Assembly: GCA_002412625.1 (NCBI GenBank)
Contig: DHVK01000023.1
Coordinates: 1 to 64,000, forward strand
DNA: 64,000 nucleotides
Direction: 5' to 3'
DNA from: Cloacimonetes bacterium UBA5210
GTDB lineage: Bacteria; Cloacimonadota; Cloacimonadia; Cloacimonadales; Cloacimonadaceae
Shown here: one piece after another, positions 52,701 through 61,147 of the stretch
How the letters are laid out: each line of letters begins with the position of its first letter
Position numbering within the stretch: the first letter of the stretch is position 1
The notes under the pieces: model-generated
What the model was told of the DNA's origin: nothing
The model's database searches: none
Seen by the model: only the letters and a program-made list of their open reading frames with translations
Program-made: the position numbers and the translations under genes

Positions 52701-54448
52701 AAGTCGATCATTCCCAGTCCCCAGATCCGCTGCACGGAAATGCTGAGTTCATCCAGCTCGTTGTCCGCATCCGAGATATACTGGGTAAAATCCACTGCAA
52801 AGACAGAGTTGCGGATGAAGTGCAGATGCTCCGGCACGCTCAGCTGGGGTGGATCATTGACCTGCAACACCGTCACGCTGAAAGTGTGAGACGCCACTCC
52901 CCCAAAGGGATCGGAAGCATGCACCGTGATATCCTCTGTGCCGAACCAGTTTGAGGTTGCATAAAGCATAAGCATGCCGTCCCCGGTGGCGCTGCCCCAG
53001 ATATTGGCGCTGGGGGTCACGCTGAAGCTCATGGGATCGCCATCCGGATCGCTAAAACACTCCAGCAGATCAAAAGGTCCGCCAGCCTGATCTTCCATAA
53101 ATTCCTGCTCTGTAAAAGATCCGGGCAGAACAATGGGCGGATTGTTGGTCACCGTAACGTAATTCGTCTTTACTCGCTCCAGATAAGCTCCGTTGCCATC
53201 GATCAATGCCAGCTTCACGGTATAAACTCCCGGAGAGGTGTAGGAATGAAGCGGGTTCTGGAGGTAGCTGTCGATGATCCCGTCATTATTAAAATCCCAG
53301 CGCCAACCCTGGCCTGAAGCAAAGGACATATCGGTGAATTGCACTTGCAGCGGCGCGTGTCCGCTGAGCGGGGCGCCGATAAAGTCAACTTGCTGCGGCT
53401 GGGCATTGACAGTGATCTCAAAGGGAATCAACAGTGGTGAATGACCGTAGTCATTGCTTTCAAAAACAATCGACCGGGAATAGTAGCCCGGGGATAACGC
53501 CGCGCTATGCACCGCATATTGCACCAAAGAACTGTCGCCCGCTGCGATGGTTCCAGAAGCTGGAAACAGGGTAATCTCGGTAGCAGTGGATTCGACCCAA
53601 TAGTTGAGGTTCCCGTCTCCCACATTTGACACAGTCAGGATGCCGCCCGCCACCGAATTGGCTGCCATACTCAGCACCACTGTGGCGGGATCCACAGAGA
53701 TTATCGGGCCCATCATGATAGCTCCCGAGTAGGCAGTGATGTTCACATTCAAAGAATCCCCTCCGGCATCGTAGATCGAGAGGATGGCGCTCTGTGGGTC
53801 TGTGGTCAAGGGCTCGAAGTCCACCGTGAACACAGCCATACCGGCTCCCTCCAACAGGTATGGCAGGCTGATGGGCTCTCCGGTAGCGCTCTGTACATCC
53901 AAGGACAGGGTGAAAGCCGGATCGCCTCTCAAGACGGCGGAATCGACCGTGGCGGTGGCTCCCCCAAACTCGGGATTGCGGCTTACGCTAAACGTAGCGA
54001 TTCCTGTCTCACCGAGAGTGATGGTAGTGCCAAAATCATGTTCCGTAGGGGAGATGATCAACGCAGGAGCATCGGCGGATTCGCCTGTACCCTCAACGGC
54101 TATGCTGTAAACCGCAGTACCGGTCTCCAAGATCAAAACATCGCTATAAGTCATCGGATTGGTGGGCATAAAGCCAATCGAAAAGTTAAGGGTGCTGCCG
54201 ATATAGATCACGGTGAAAGGCTCGATGGCCGGCAGCATATAGAAGGCCGGAACCCCCGTCTGCCATGTTGCGGACATGATCATCACATCCCCATCAACCG
54301 CTGAGAGGGCAAAAGATTGAGTGGATTCACTGTTAAGCGGCTGGGTCCCAAAATCGTGATTAGGCGGCACGATTTGCAGATCTGCCCAGAGCAGGGAACT
54401 AAAGATAAAAAACGTCAGTATCGCTAAAAGACATAGCTTGATATTCAT
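49709..54448 (-). CDS. Giant secreted PKD/beta-helix protein with invariant repeats
   Basis: A 1579-residue protein with a signal peptide (MNIKLCLLAILTFFIFSSLLWA). The N-terminal 330 residues contain Hydin-type immunoglobulin-like domains (VPPNHDFGTQPL, SPTEHDFGTTITLGE). PKD domains lie near 350-440, 640-710 and 1350-1430, and a cadherin-like part lies between the first two. A right-handed beta-helix region (about 780-1250) carries six copies of the 17-residue core TPTLTNIRVRNSSQTSR spaced about 55-60 residues. A fibronectin-III domain ends the protein. No catalytic residues are recognised. It probably is an adhesin or glycan-binding surface protein. Confidence 0.8.
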   Translation of the reverse strand: MNIKLCLLAILTFFIFSSLLWADLQIVPPNHDFGTQPLNSESTQSFALSAVDGDVMIMSATWQTGVPAFYMLPAIEPFTVIYIGSTLNFSIGFMPTNPMTYSDVLILETGTAVYSIAVEGTGESADAPALIISPTEHDFGTTITLGETGIATFSVSRNPEFGGATATVDSAVLRGDPAFTLSLDVQSATGEPISLPYLLEGAGMAVFTVDFEPLTTDPQSAILSIYDAGGDSLNVNITAYSGAIMMGPIISVDPATVVLSMAANSVAGGILTVSNVGDGNLNYWVESTATEITLFPASGTIAAGDSSLVQYAVHSAALSPGYYSRSIVFESNDYGHSPLLIPFEITVNAQPQQVDFIGAPLSGHAPLQVQFTDMSFASGQGWRWDFNNDGIIDSYLQNPLHSYTSPGVYTVKLALIDGNGAYLERVKTNYVTVTNNPPIVLPGSFTEQEFMEDQAGGPFDLLECFSDPDGDPMSFSVTPSANIWGSATGDGMLMLYATSNWFGTEDITVHASDPFGGVASHTFSVTVLQVNDPPQLSVPEHLHFIRNSVFAVDFTQYISDADNELDELSISVQRIWGLGMIDFHYFPVDAPNTLGQFTVLFSSAMQTNHSENFRISVNDNTGRAITSADFTMHVLEHFDAQVGLEEDYQYTGQTVQFRDVTLGNPNCWQWNFGDGQTSTQRHPSHIYAQAGSYDVTLTLGHSGAGEEDTIFMPGFITMAGTAVTEQDIPSTWTQGGSPYNLFGDIVIAGDAEVNVEPHVEVNLFGTNPVLINGVFNASLAKFRAQNTNGRWGGFRFQGSNQREPSVISDCDIVDAILPIDIMDASPLITGVTITVSDTTVVEPSRGIRITGGSSPNLNDVELINYGKGILIQNEGSGYRVTPTLTNIRVRNSSQTSRVEPDSGTGLKVSGTAEINTLMVDNFGTAIEIDGTISNTTPTLTNIRVRNSSQTSRSERLGIRITGGASPSLEDVDIEDVSQGILIEGSGALQRTTPTLTNIRVRNSSQTSRAETWGLSVQDVASLELSDAEFEGFDTGILIRAISRVQSTPTLTNIRVRNSSQTSRVENIGIDIAGSVEAYLDDVVVEDYPFGIKYHGDVHSRATSTPTLTNIRVRNSSQTSRNLFIGMQLRDLDRVICTNDSIGGYQCGLEITNSGFFRATSTPTLTNIRVRNSSQTSRYGNAGIFLGAGVAGSLTGADVAGGRIGIFIADGNSTRLDPARIFNCETGIKAAGSLLPKPLKRHLVVLTPAFKTEHPDWQFKAFDISMPGPWLIHNNTIDGYPVYMKATNAGILFDSNIAWNESPTSQPFHLQDTLLNTSYNNINSIPLYLGTGNIALNPVFNNPAEEDYSLGHDSPCIDAGSPLLPRDADGSRADMGAFPYLHRASMTVSQRFIQPGTQVVFTNTSLGHDHPGSTCAWDLGKDGIIESQDRDWTYQFDNPGVYNLRLTMSSGLLQDVREYDAVVVVQSALLQAPQGLTIGLAETDIQLSWEPVTLTQQGDPISVEYYLVYSCDDPDDYFDFVGNSQDYGTSYTHVGGAEANRRFYFVLGFTGSLRELQQFIEHNPRMRLSAPEVRQMRSKP
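50918..51808 (-). repeat. Six copies of a 51-base coding repeat, identical in protein but not in DNA
   Basis: The outermost copies are at 50918-50968 and 51758-51808, another at 51089-51139. Each encodes TPTLTNIRVRNSSQTSR without change, yet the codons differ at many third positions and at Arg, Ser and Leu codons. The intervening 38-45 residues are not conserved. Confidence 0.9.
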
Positions 54449-54851
54449 GGGATGCTCCTTGTAAACTTGAGGGTTTTGGCTTGTTTCAGGAGAAGACAGG
54501 GCAGTTTGGTAAAACCTGGCCGGGCTGGGCCGGATATCAGAGCAGACACACAGGCGGATCTGGACCGGAAAGACGGCTCTTTACCAGATGCCGCCCGGTT
54601 CGACAGACAACAGCTTTCATCGCTTTGCTCATTTGCTCCAGCTTGGCTCATACACTTCTCCCAATAAGGATATCATACTGCATAATGTCTCATGATCTTT
54701 TCGCATTTCAACCGAAATGAAATGAATGTCAAGCCAATTCTCTTCAATAATCTGGCTTTCAGACTCCGGGAGTGGATATTATTCAGCAAAGTCCGTCTTT
54801 CTGCCTGTTTTTCCCATCCTTTAGATGCTTTCTTACGGTGCCGCGTTAAAA

Positions 54852-54886
54852 GTCCGGAACACGTCTCTCTGAGCCGTTTTTCTGTC
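54852..54886 (-). repeat. Dispersed intergenic element, copy C
   Basis: On the minus strand it reads GACAGAAAAACGGCTCAGAG then AGACGTGTTCCGGAC, matching copy B over 20 bases. Confidence 0.55.
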
Positions 54887-54988
54887 AGACAGCACCCAGC
54901 TACATATTGCCTTCCATTCCCGCAACCAAGGATATCCGGTCATTGCGGAATGTATCAGCTCCAACGGCAAACAGAAAACTCTGTAATT

Positions 54989-55020
54989 GGCAGAAAAACG
55001 GTTCCGGAGAAACGTGTTCC
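54989..55020 (+). repeat. Dispersed intergenic element, copy D
   Basis: Begins GGCAGAAAAACGG, continues TTCCGGAGAAA and ends CGTGTTCC, the same frame as copy A near 24.0 kb. Confidence 0.5.
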
Positions 55021-55363
55021 CGAGACGGCGTTTATGCACTGAGGAGCCCTTTCATCTGCCAGACGCGCATCCCCGGCACAATTTATTGTAGCGATTTTAA
55101 GAGAATATCAAGCCCATATTATGCTATGCTCACTCGAAGATAAGGGCTTAATATCAGCTTGATTATCGCTCTGTGGCCGAATCATAAAAAGTCAGTAAAC
55201 CATGCGAACAAGGATCAAATGGCAAAATGGATTTGTTGACGAAAGAATAGAATATCTGCTCAGCCCTTGCAGATTTCGGTAAGCGGAATTGCGGATATCA
55301 CTGAGTCTTGATCTTTGTGGAAGATATTTTCTCGGCCTGATAGCATGAATTTCGAAAAAAAGC

Positions 55364-55403
55364 TTGACATGAAGAACACCGATTCAGATATTGCTATATA
55401 GCA
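55364..55403 (+). promoter_or_regulatory. Promoter and operator of the second glucan block
   Basis: TTGACA (55364-55369), a 17-base spacer and GATATT (55387-55392) resemble a sigma-70 promoter. The palindrome TGCTATATAGCA (55392-55403) starts at the last -10 base, where a repressor would block transcription. It is identical to the palindrome before the GH16 operon at 42.65 kb. Confidence 0.65.
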
Positions 55404-55454
55404 GTTTTTACTTGTCTAAATTATCTTAATTAGCGCCAAGAAATGGAGGAGAGT

Positions 55455-58400
55455 ATGAGCGTACTCGCATGCATACCGAGGACAGCGCGATTGTTCCGCG
55501 TTATTGCACTGATTTTTATCATGATGGCAGCAAGCCTTTGCTTTGCCACAACGCCACACCGGGTAAATACCTACCAAGATGACAACGGATGGAAGCTTCA
55601 GGTAGATGGCAATGATTACTTTGTAAAAGGAATCGTGTGGGCATACACACCGATCGGTGAAAATTATTCATACAACCTCTGGGCTCACGATGATGAGTTC
55701 ATCAAAAAGGTCCTCGATTATGAATGCAACCTGATGAAAAAAGCCGGCATCAATACCATCCGTTCCTTTGGCATTATCCCTCCCCGGTGGACCACATATA
55801 TCTACCAGAAGCATGGCATCATGAGCATTGTCAACCACCTGATGGGCAGATACGGTTACAACGTGGGCGGCAGATGGGTTCCCCAGACCAATTACGCGGA
55901 CCCGCTTACCCGCGAGACCCTGAAAAAGGACATCGTGGAGCTCGCCTTGATGTACAAGGATGTGCCGGGCGTGCTGATGTTTGCCTTGGGCAACGAGAAT
56001 AACTATGGTTTGGAATGGTCCAGTTTTGAGATCGAGAACCTGCCCACCGGAGAGCAACACCGGGAAAAGGCAAAATTTCTCTACAGCCTGTTCGGAGAGA
56101 TTGCCGCAGCCGTGAAGACCGCCGCGCCAAATCATCCGGTAACCATTGTGAACGGCGATATTCAATATCTGGATTTGATCGTGGAGCATTGCAAAGCCAT
56201 CGATATCCTGGGCGTGAATGCCTATCGCGGCATTAGTTTCACCGACCTCTGGCAGAGAGTGGATCGCGAGCTCGACCTCCCCGTTATGTTTGCCGAATTT
56301 GGCAGCGACGCTTTCAACGCGCGCGAGCATAGAGAGGATCAAGCCGGTCAAGCACACATCGTGAAAGGCAACTGGGAAGAAATCTACAACAAAAGTTATG
56401 GCCATGGCGAAGAAGGCAATGCCATCGGCGGTTGCCTGTTTGAATGGCGGGATGAATGGTGGAAGTATCTGCAAGAGGAAAACCTCTATGTGCATGATAC
56501 CCACGCCTCCTGGAGCAATGGCGGTTATTCCTTCGACTACGTGGAAGGCCAGAACAACATGAACGAAGAATGGTTCGGGATCTGCGCTTTGGAATACCCA
56601 AACGATGATGGTGTATATCTGGCGCGCCCCCGCATGGCGTATGATGTGATGTCCAAGATCTGGAGCATCGATCCTTATCAGATCAGCAAAGCCGAGATGA
56701 ACAAGTTCTTTGCCGCCATCGATATGGATGTCATGGAAGCAAAAGCCGAAGTCAGATATCTGCGCACCGAAAAACAGAAAAGCGATGCCATTCACATTTC
56801 AGGAGGCAGCTTAAGAGGAGACATGGTATTCAACGGTAAAAGCCTGGCGGTGGAAAACAACGGCAAGAACGGCTTGGATTTCTCTCATGGAGAGATGCTC
56901 TTCCTGGATTTCAAGTTTCAGCCCATCAGCCGGATCTCCGGCAATTTCACGCTGAACATCCTTGGCAATGTGGCAGATAAGCAATTGGAAGAATATTACG
57001 GAAAACGCGGAGCCAGCTATGTTAGCGTAGTCACTGAGCAAAACAGCCAGGGCATGCAAGTTCAGACCACCAAAGAGATAAGTGATGCCGAGCGCCTTGA
57101 GATTCACAGTTTTGAAGCCAAGTATCACGCAGACGCTTTTGACCTTACTACCTTCTACCACGTCCCCCGCTATCATTGGGGCTATGAAGGCGATCTCTTT
57201 GGCCTGATGTATGAAGCCACGGACATGGAAGGCATGGACATCTGGAATGCCAAAGCTCCCTATGGCATGGAGTTCACTGGCAATAGCTTCCTGCCTGGGC
57301 TCAAGATTGTAGCCGGCCCCGAAGTGTATTGGGGAGCAAACCCCAAGGCGATGCTGAAATACGATTGGGCTACCCGCTACTTCAAGTTCGCTCTGATCCA
57401 TGCCGAAGACTTCAGCCGCGCCAAAGCTTCTTCCACCGCTACGGAGGCTACATCACGCCCCACCCGCCAATCTTCGCTGAGCATGGAAACCAAGATCATC
57501 CCCCGCACCAAGCTGGAGCTGGCATATCTGTTTGCCGGCAGCGAGAAACTGGACGAAACCTTCTATTACTATGAAGATGGTAACATCTACCACGATAAGA
57601 TCTCGTTCCAGGATACTCAGGGTATCAAAGCCAAGCTAACTCTGGACGCTCCCGGTGGCGCCAAGATCGATGCCGGAATGCACTATGCAGGTTTGGTGGC
57701 AGATGGCGGCAGCCCCTTGCGCGAGTTCAACACCACCATGCCCTATTCCTCTTTGGGAAACAAAATGGAGTTCGAAGCCGGTCTGCTGCTCCCCATCGGA
57801 AATCTGTGGATCTTGCCCAGAGGCATATACAGAACAAACCTGATCGACTCTAGCCCCAGTTTGGAGCCTTACATCGACGGCACTCACTTCTTCCCCGGCA
57901 GCAGCCCCCGCAATCGGGACCGCGATCCTTTTGCCGTGCTGGACAACCGGGAAGCCCTCTCCGCGGAACTATTCTTTACCTACGATCCCACCCCCGCCAG
58001 CTTCTTTTACGCTTGGGACAGCGATGTAAAAGAGGACGCCAAATTCGCCTTCAGCATCGGCGGCAACTTCACCCGCTATGAGACCACGACGGATGCCAAT
58101 CTGTTCTTCTACCAGGAAGGCAATACCAACGCCCCCTTTGGCAGCGGCATGCCCGCCGAAGACCTGTGGCTGGCGAAGGGACGGTTCATCCTGAACCCCA
58201 ATCCCGGGCTGAAGATCATCGCCAATCTGGAAAGCGGCAAGCAACAAGCCTCCGGCAATCCCGAGGGCGACTCTCCCCTCTTTATGTCCCTGGCTACAGA
58301 CTTTGTGGTAAACCGCAAACATTACGTTTCGGCTTATGCCAAAAAGGATGCCTGGGGTCCCCTGGATTGGTATCGCCAGTTCAACATCACCTTCCCTTAC

Positions 58401-58580
58401 CAATATATGCTGGATTATTCGGTGTTGATCGATAACTTCCTGAATAAGACCATCTCCAGCCGTTTGGGCTTCAGGACATTGTTCAGGACCCTGGACGCTA
58501 ACTCTCCCACCAATGAGGGTGCCAGCGAGCTGAACGACTATGAGTTCCAAACCGGCATCTACTATCGCTACGAGTTCTAA
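55455..58580 (+). CDS. Clan-A glycosidase fused to an outer-membrane beta-barrel
   Basis: A 1041-residue protein; ATG 55455 is chosen since GGAGGAG lies just upstream. A signal peptide precedes a GH2/GH5-like (beta/alpha)8 domain (about 35-400) with probable acid/base E181 in LGNENNY and nucleophile E281 in MFAEFGSD. From about 430 to the end it is a series of long amphipathic beta strands ending in YYRYEF, with a terminal Phe typical of outer-membrane barrels. So a glycosidase appears tethered to its own barrel. The substrate is inferred as beta-glucan from the shared operator and neighbours. A weak resemblance to GH72 transglycosidases was noticed but is unproven. Confidence 0.78.
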   Translation: MSVLACIPRTARLFRVIALIFIMMAASLCFATTPHRVNTYQDDNGWKLQVDGNDYFVKGIVWAYTPIGENYSYNLWAHDDEFIKKVLDYECNLMKKAGINTIRSFGIIPPRWTTYIYQKHGIMSIVNHLMGRYGYNVGGRWVPQTNYADPLTRETLKKDIVELALMYKDVPGVLMFALGNENNYGLEWSSFEIENLPTGEQHREKAKFLYSLFGEIAAAVKTAAPNHPVTIVNGDIQYLDLIVEHCKAIDILGVNAYRGISFTDLWQRVDRELDLPVMFAEFGSDAFNAREHREDQAGQAHIVKGNWEEIYNKSYGHGEEGNAIGGCLFEWRDEWWKYLQEENLYVHDTHASWSNGGYSFDYVEGQNNMNEEWFGICALEYPNDDGVYLARPRMAYDVMSKIWSIDPYQISKAEMNKFFAAIDMDVMEAKAEVRYLRTEKQKSDAIHISGGSLRGDMVFNGKSLAVENNGKNGLDFSHGEMLFLDFKFQPISRISGNFTLNILGNVADKQLEEYYGKRGASYVSVVTEQNSQGMQVQTTKEISDAERLEIHSFEAKYHADAFDLTTFYHVPRYHWGYEGDLFGLMYEATDMEGMDIWNAKAPYGMEFTGNSFLPGLKIVAGPEVYWGANPKAMLKYDWATRYFKFALIHAEDFSRAKASSTATEATSRPTRQSSLSMETKIIPRTKLELAYLFAGSEKLDETFYYYEDGNIYHDKISFQDTQGIKAKLTLDAPGGAKIDAGMHYAGLVADGGSPLREFNTTMPYSSLGNKMEFEAGLLLPIGNLWILPRGIYRTNLIDSSPSLEPYIDGTHFFPGSSPRNRDRDPFAVLDNREALSAELFFTYDPTPASFFYAWDSDVKEDAKFAFSIGGNFTRYETTTDANLFFYQEGNTNAPFGSGMPAEDLWLAKGRFILNPNPGLKIIANLESGKQQASGNPEGDSPLFMSLATDFVVNRKHYVSAYAKKDAWGPLDWYRQFNITFPYQYMLDYSVLIDNFLNKTISSRLGFRTLFRTLDANSPTNEGASELNDYEFQTGIYYRYEF

Positions 58581-58592
58581 AGGAGAATGATC

Positions 58593-59210
58593 ATGAAATA
58601 TATCGTAATACTACTGCTCTCCCTCGGGCTTTTGTTCAGCACGGGATGCGACCGCAAAACCGGGGATATGTTGACGATGCTGGAACTGCCCACAGACTAC
58701 GCTCTGGATCTCTATAGCGCAAACGAAGGCGTGTATCCAAACACATCCGTGCTCCAAAACCCTGCCAACCCCTTTGCCCATGCCAATATCAATATGCAAA
58801 ATGTGTGGGACTTCAACGATAGCGCGCCTTCCGCCAAGGCAAAATTCTATCTCTGGGCGACCATGCTAACTCAGGTACCGATGGGCGAACATCAATACTT
58901 CACCGCCAAATCCCTGCACGAGCTCTACACTTTGGGAGGCAGCATCAATGCCCGCGAACAGGCTAAGAAAGCCTATCGAGCAACTCTGGATCACTTCTTT
59001 GATGATGTCACCTGGTGGAAAGCGGATTGGATCATTGAAGACACCTACTACGCCGTCCTGCTCAGAAACCTGGTGGCACAAAGCATGTATGACCCCTCCG
59101 AAATGAACATGCTACCGCTTTATACCGACCCCGTGCTGGCTCTGGCTGACCTTAGCGAATGGGGTTATGTGTATGACTTTGAAACCGGCATCGTTTCCCG
59201 AAGAAACTAA
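58593..59210 (+). CDS. Small lipoprotein downstream of the glycosidase-barrel gene
   Basis: A 205-residue protein. The second ATG (58593) is chosen, because AAAGGAG is seven bases before it and only one base before the first. Lipobox FSTGC gives a lipid anchor. The rest is mixed helix/strand and I recognise no family. Being only 12 bases after the barrel gene and before a strong terminator, it probably works with that protein at the outer membrane. Confidence 0.7.
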   Translation: MKYIVILLLSLGLLFSTGCDRKTGDMLTMLELPTDYALDLYSANEGVYPNTSVLQNPANPFAHANINMQNVWDFNDSAPSAKAKFYLWATMLTQVPMGEHQYFTAKSLHELYTLGGSINAREQAKKAYRATLDHFFDDVTWWKADWIIEDTYYAVLLRNLVAQSMYDPSEMNMLPLYTDPVLALADLSEWGYVYDFETGIVSRRN

Positions 59211-59242
59211 GCAACACCAATATCAATATCATAGAAAGCTTC

Positions 59243-59280
59243 AGCCGATGCCGGGCAGATATACCGGCATCGGCTGTTTT
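59243..59280 (+). terminator. Strong intrinsic terminator
   Basis: AGCCGATGCCGG (59243-59254) pairs with CCGGCATCGGCT (59264-59275) around a 9-base loop, followed by GTTTTGTT. It ends the glycosidase-lipoprotein unit. Confidence 0.88.
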
Positions 59281-59330
59281 GTTACTCAACCTATTGCCTG
59301 CAGTGCTCAAAAAACTGCAAAGGACGCGCC

Positions 59331-61139
59331 ATGAATATGCTCCGAACTTACCAAATAATCACACTCATCACCACATTACTGCTGCTTACCTGCAGCCTCA
59401 GCGCCCAGGTTGGAGAACTGATCTGGCAGGAAGATTTCAACGATCTGGAAAGCTGGATCATCGAGACCGGAAACGGCTCCTGGGGCTGGGGTAACGGCGA
59501 ACTGCAGTTTTATCAAGCAGAAAATGTGTCCGTCGTCCCGATTGCCGGAGAACCCGGAAACAACGCCCTGCGGATTACAGCCAGGCAAGAAGGCGGAGCG
59601 GGGATTGTGGATCAATGGGGAAACCCTTTGCAATACACTTCGGGAAGATTGAATACCAAGTCCAAAGTCTCGATCAAATATGGTATGATCGAAACCCGGG
59701 TGCAAGTGCCGAACATCAACCTCGGTGGTTGGCCTGCGGTGTGGATGCTGGGCACCGCAAACTATGCCTGGCCGCGCAAAGGTGAGATCGATATCATGGA
59801 AATGGGCTTCAACCAGGCCTTCCGGAATCTGCATGACGAACACAACGGCGGGAATGGCAATAACAACTCCACGGTGAATCAGATGGTGGGGGCAAACGCT
59901 ATCTTCTATTCGGATGCTGCCGTCACCCCCGAGAACCCTTCCGGAGCAGCCAGTCTGGCCTGGGATCCTGATGATGTATATTGCCGCCCCTATTACAATT
60001 ACGACCCGGGGCTCACAGAGAGATTCCTCATCTACCGCGTTTATTGGGACGCGGAAAGCCTCCGCTTCACGGTAACTGACAACGGCGTTGAGTATGACCT
60101 TTTTGCCGAGCCCTTTACGATCGATGAAGAATCCGCGGAGTTTCAAGAGCCCTTCCATCTGGTTGCCAATCTGGCGATCGGCGGAGCGCTCACGGACTCT
60201 TATAACCTTGGCGATCCCGGCAGTGGGCAGCCGGTAAACTTGCCCTTTCCGGCAAACATGTACATTGATTACATCAAAGTAATGAAATGGAACAACCAGG
60301 GAGAAGTGCAGGTGGGTCCACCCCCTTTTGAAGAAATCAGCTTTGGCGTTTTCACCGATGAGACTCCGGTCAACAGCGGCATCGAACCGGGCTTGGACGC
60401 GCATATCTATGTGTGGGAAAATACTCTCTCCCCGGGGTCAATCCCGCCCTATGAAGGTGAAAACGGCATTTCCTGGATCACCAACGGCATAGGCTGGTTC
60501 GGAGCCGGGATCATGTCCATCCAGCCGGTAAATCTCTTCAACTTCGCCGATGGTCACCTGAAGTTCATGATCAAAATCCCTGCCCATATCACCTTCAAGA
60601 TCGGCATTATCGACGCCTGGGGCAATCAAAACTATGTGAGCTTCCCCGCCGGCCAGACTACTCACGGTCTGGTCAGAAACGGCGACTGGGGGCAGGCAGC
60701 GATCCCTGTCAGCGTCCTGCGCGGCCTCTATATCGATCTCCGGATGCTAAGCTATGAGTTTGTGATTCTGGAAGAAAACGGCGCGCAGTGTGAGTTTGGC
60801 CTGGATGATATCTATTGGGACGGCGGCACTACCGGCATCGTCCACCAAACCATGCCTCCCGCCGGCTTTGAACTGAAGGCAAACTACCCCAATCCCTTCA
60901 ACCCCCACACCACCATCAGCTTCAGCCTCAAAGAAGCCTCAGAGATCAGCCTGGAGATATACAATCTCTATGGCCAAAGAATCAAAGTCCTCTCCTCCGG
61001 CAGCTTCGCAGCGGGAGATCATTCAGTTAATTGGAATGGAACGGACTCCGGCAATCGCCCTGTGGCCTCAGGACTTTATTTCTACCGGCTTCATACCCCC
61101 CATGGCGTGGCTACCAAGAAGTGTATCCTGCTGAAGTGA
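59331..61139 (+). CDS. GH16 laminarinase with binding module and sorting tail
   Basis: A 602-residue secreted enzyme with signal peptide (1-26). The GH16 domain (about 28-325) has GEIDIME (E152, D154, E157, the ExDxxE laminarinase form). A module from about 343 to 505 (FGVFTDETPVNSG to DDIYWDGG) is closely similar to the one in the GH16 lipoprotein at 40.4-42.6 kb. A FlgD/T9SS-like tail (YPNPFNPHTTISFSL...SGLYFYRL...CILLK) ends the protein, so it should be surface-exposed or released. AAAGGA precedes the ATG. Confidence 0.93.
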   Translation: MNMLRTYQIITLITTLLLLTCSLSAQVGELIWQEDFNDLESWIIETGNGSWGWGNGELQFYQAENVSVVPIAGEPGNNALRITARQEGGAGIVDQWGNPLQYTSGRLNTKSKVSIKYGMIETRVQVPNINLGGWPAVWMLGTANYAWPRKGEIDIMEMGFNQAFRNLHDEHNGGNGNNNSTVNQMVGANAIFYSDAAVTPENPSGAASLAWDPDDVYCRPYYNYDPGLTERFLIYRVYWDAESLRFTVTDNGVEYDLFAEPFTIDEESAEFQEPFHLVANLAIGGALTDSYNLGDPGSGQPVNLPFPANMYIDYIKVMKWNNQGEVQVGPPPFEEISFGVFTDETPVNSGIEPGLDAHIYVWENTLSPGSIPPYEGENGISWITNGIGWFGAGIMSIQPVNLFNFADGHLKFMIKIPAHITFKIGIIDAWGNQNYVSFPAGQTTHGLVRNGDWGQAAIPVSVLRGLYIDLRMLSYEFVILEENGAQCEFGLDDIYWDGGTTGIVHQTMPPAGFELKANYPNPFNPHTTISFSLKEASEISLEIYNLYGQRIKVLSSGSFAAGDHSVNWNGTDSGNRPVASGLYFYRLHTPHGVATKKCILLK

Positions 61140-61147
61140 CGGATCCG

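Larger units (their letters stand above)
54449..55454. other. 1-kb intergenic region between divergent genes
   Basis: No supportable gene. It holds two copies of the dispersed GAAAAACG element in opposite orientation, GGCTTAATATCAGC at 55145-55158, and the promoter/operator of the second glucan block at its right end. Several short frames on both strands lack ribosome binding sites. Confidence 0.55.

Noticed and set aside
51155..52954. 599-codon plus-strand reading frame
   Set aside because: Antisense to the repeat region of the giant surface protein; its apparent repeats (HPDIG-type) mirror the sense repeats.
55443..55454. Earlier ATG for the glycosidase-barrel gene
   Set aside because: It lies within the GGAGGAG ribosome binding site of the ATG at 55455.
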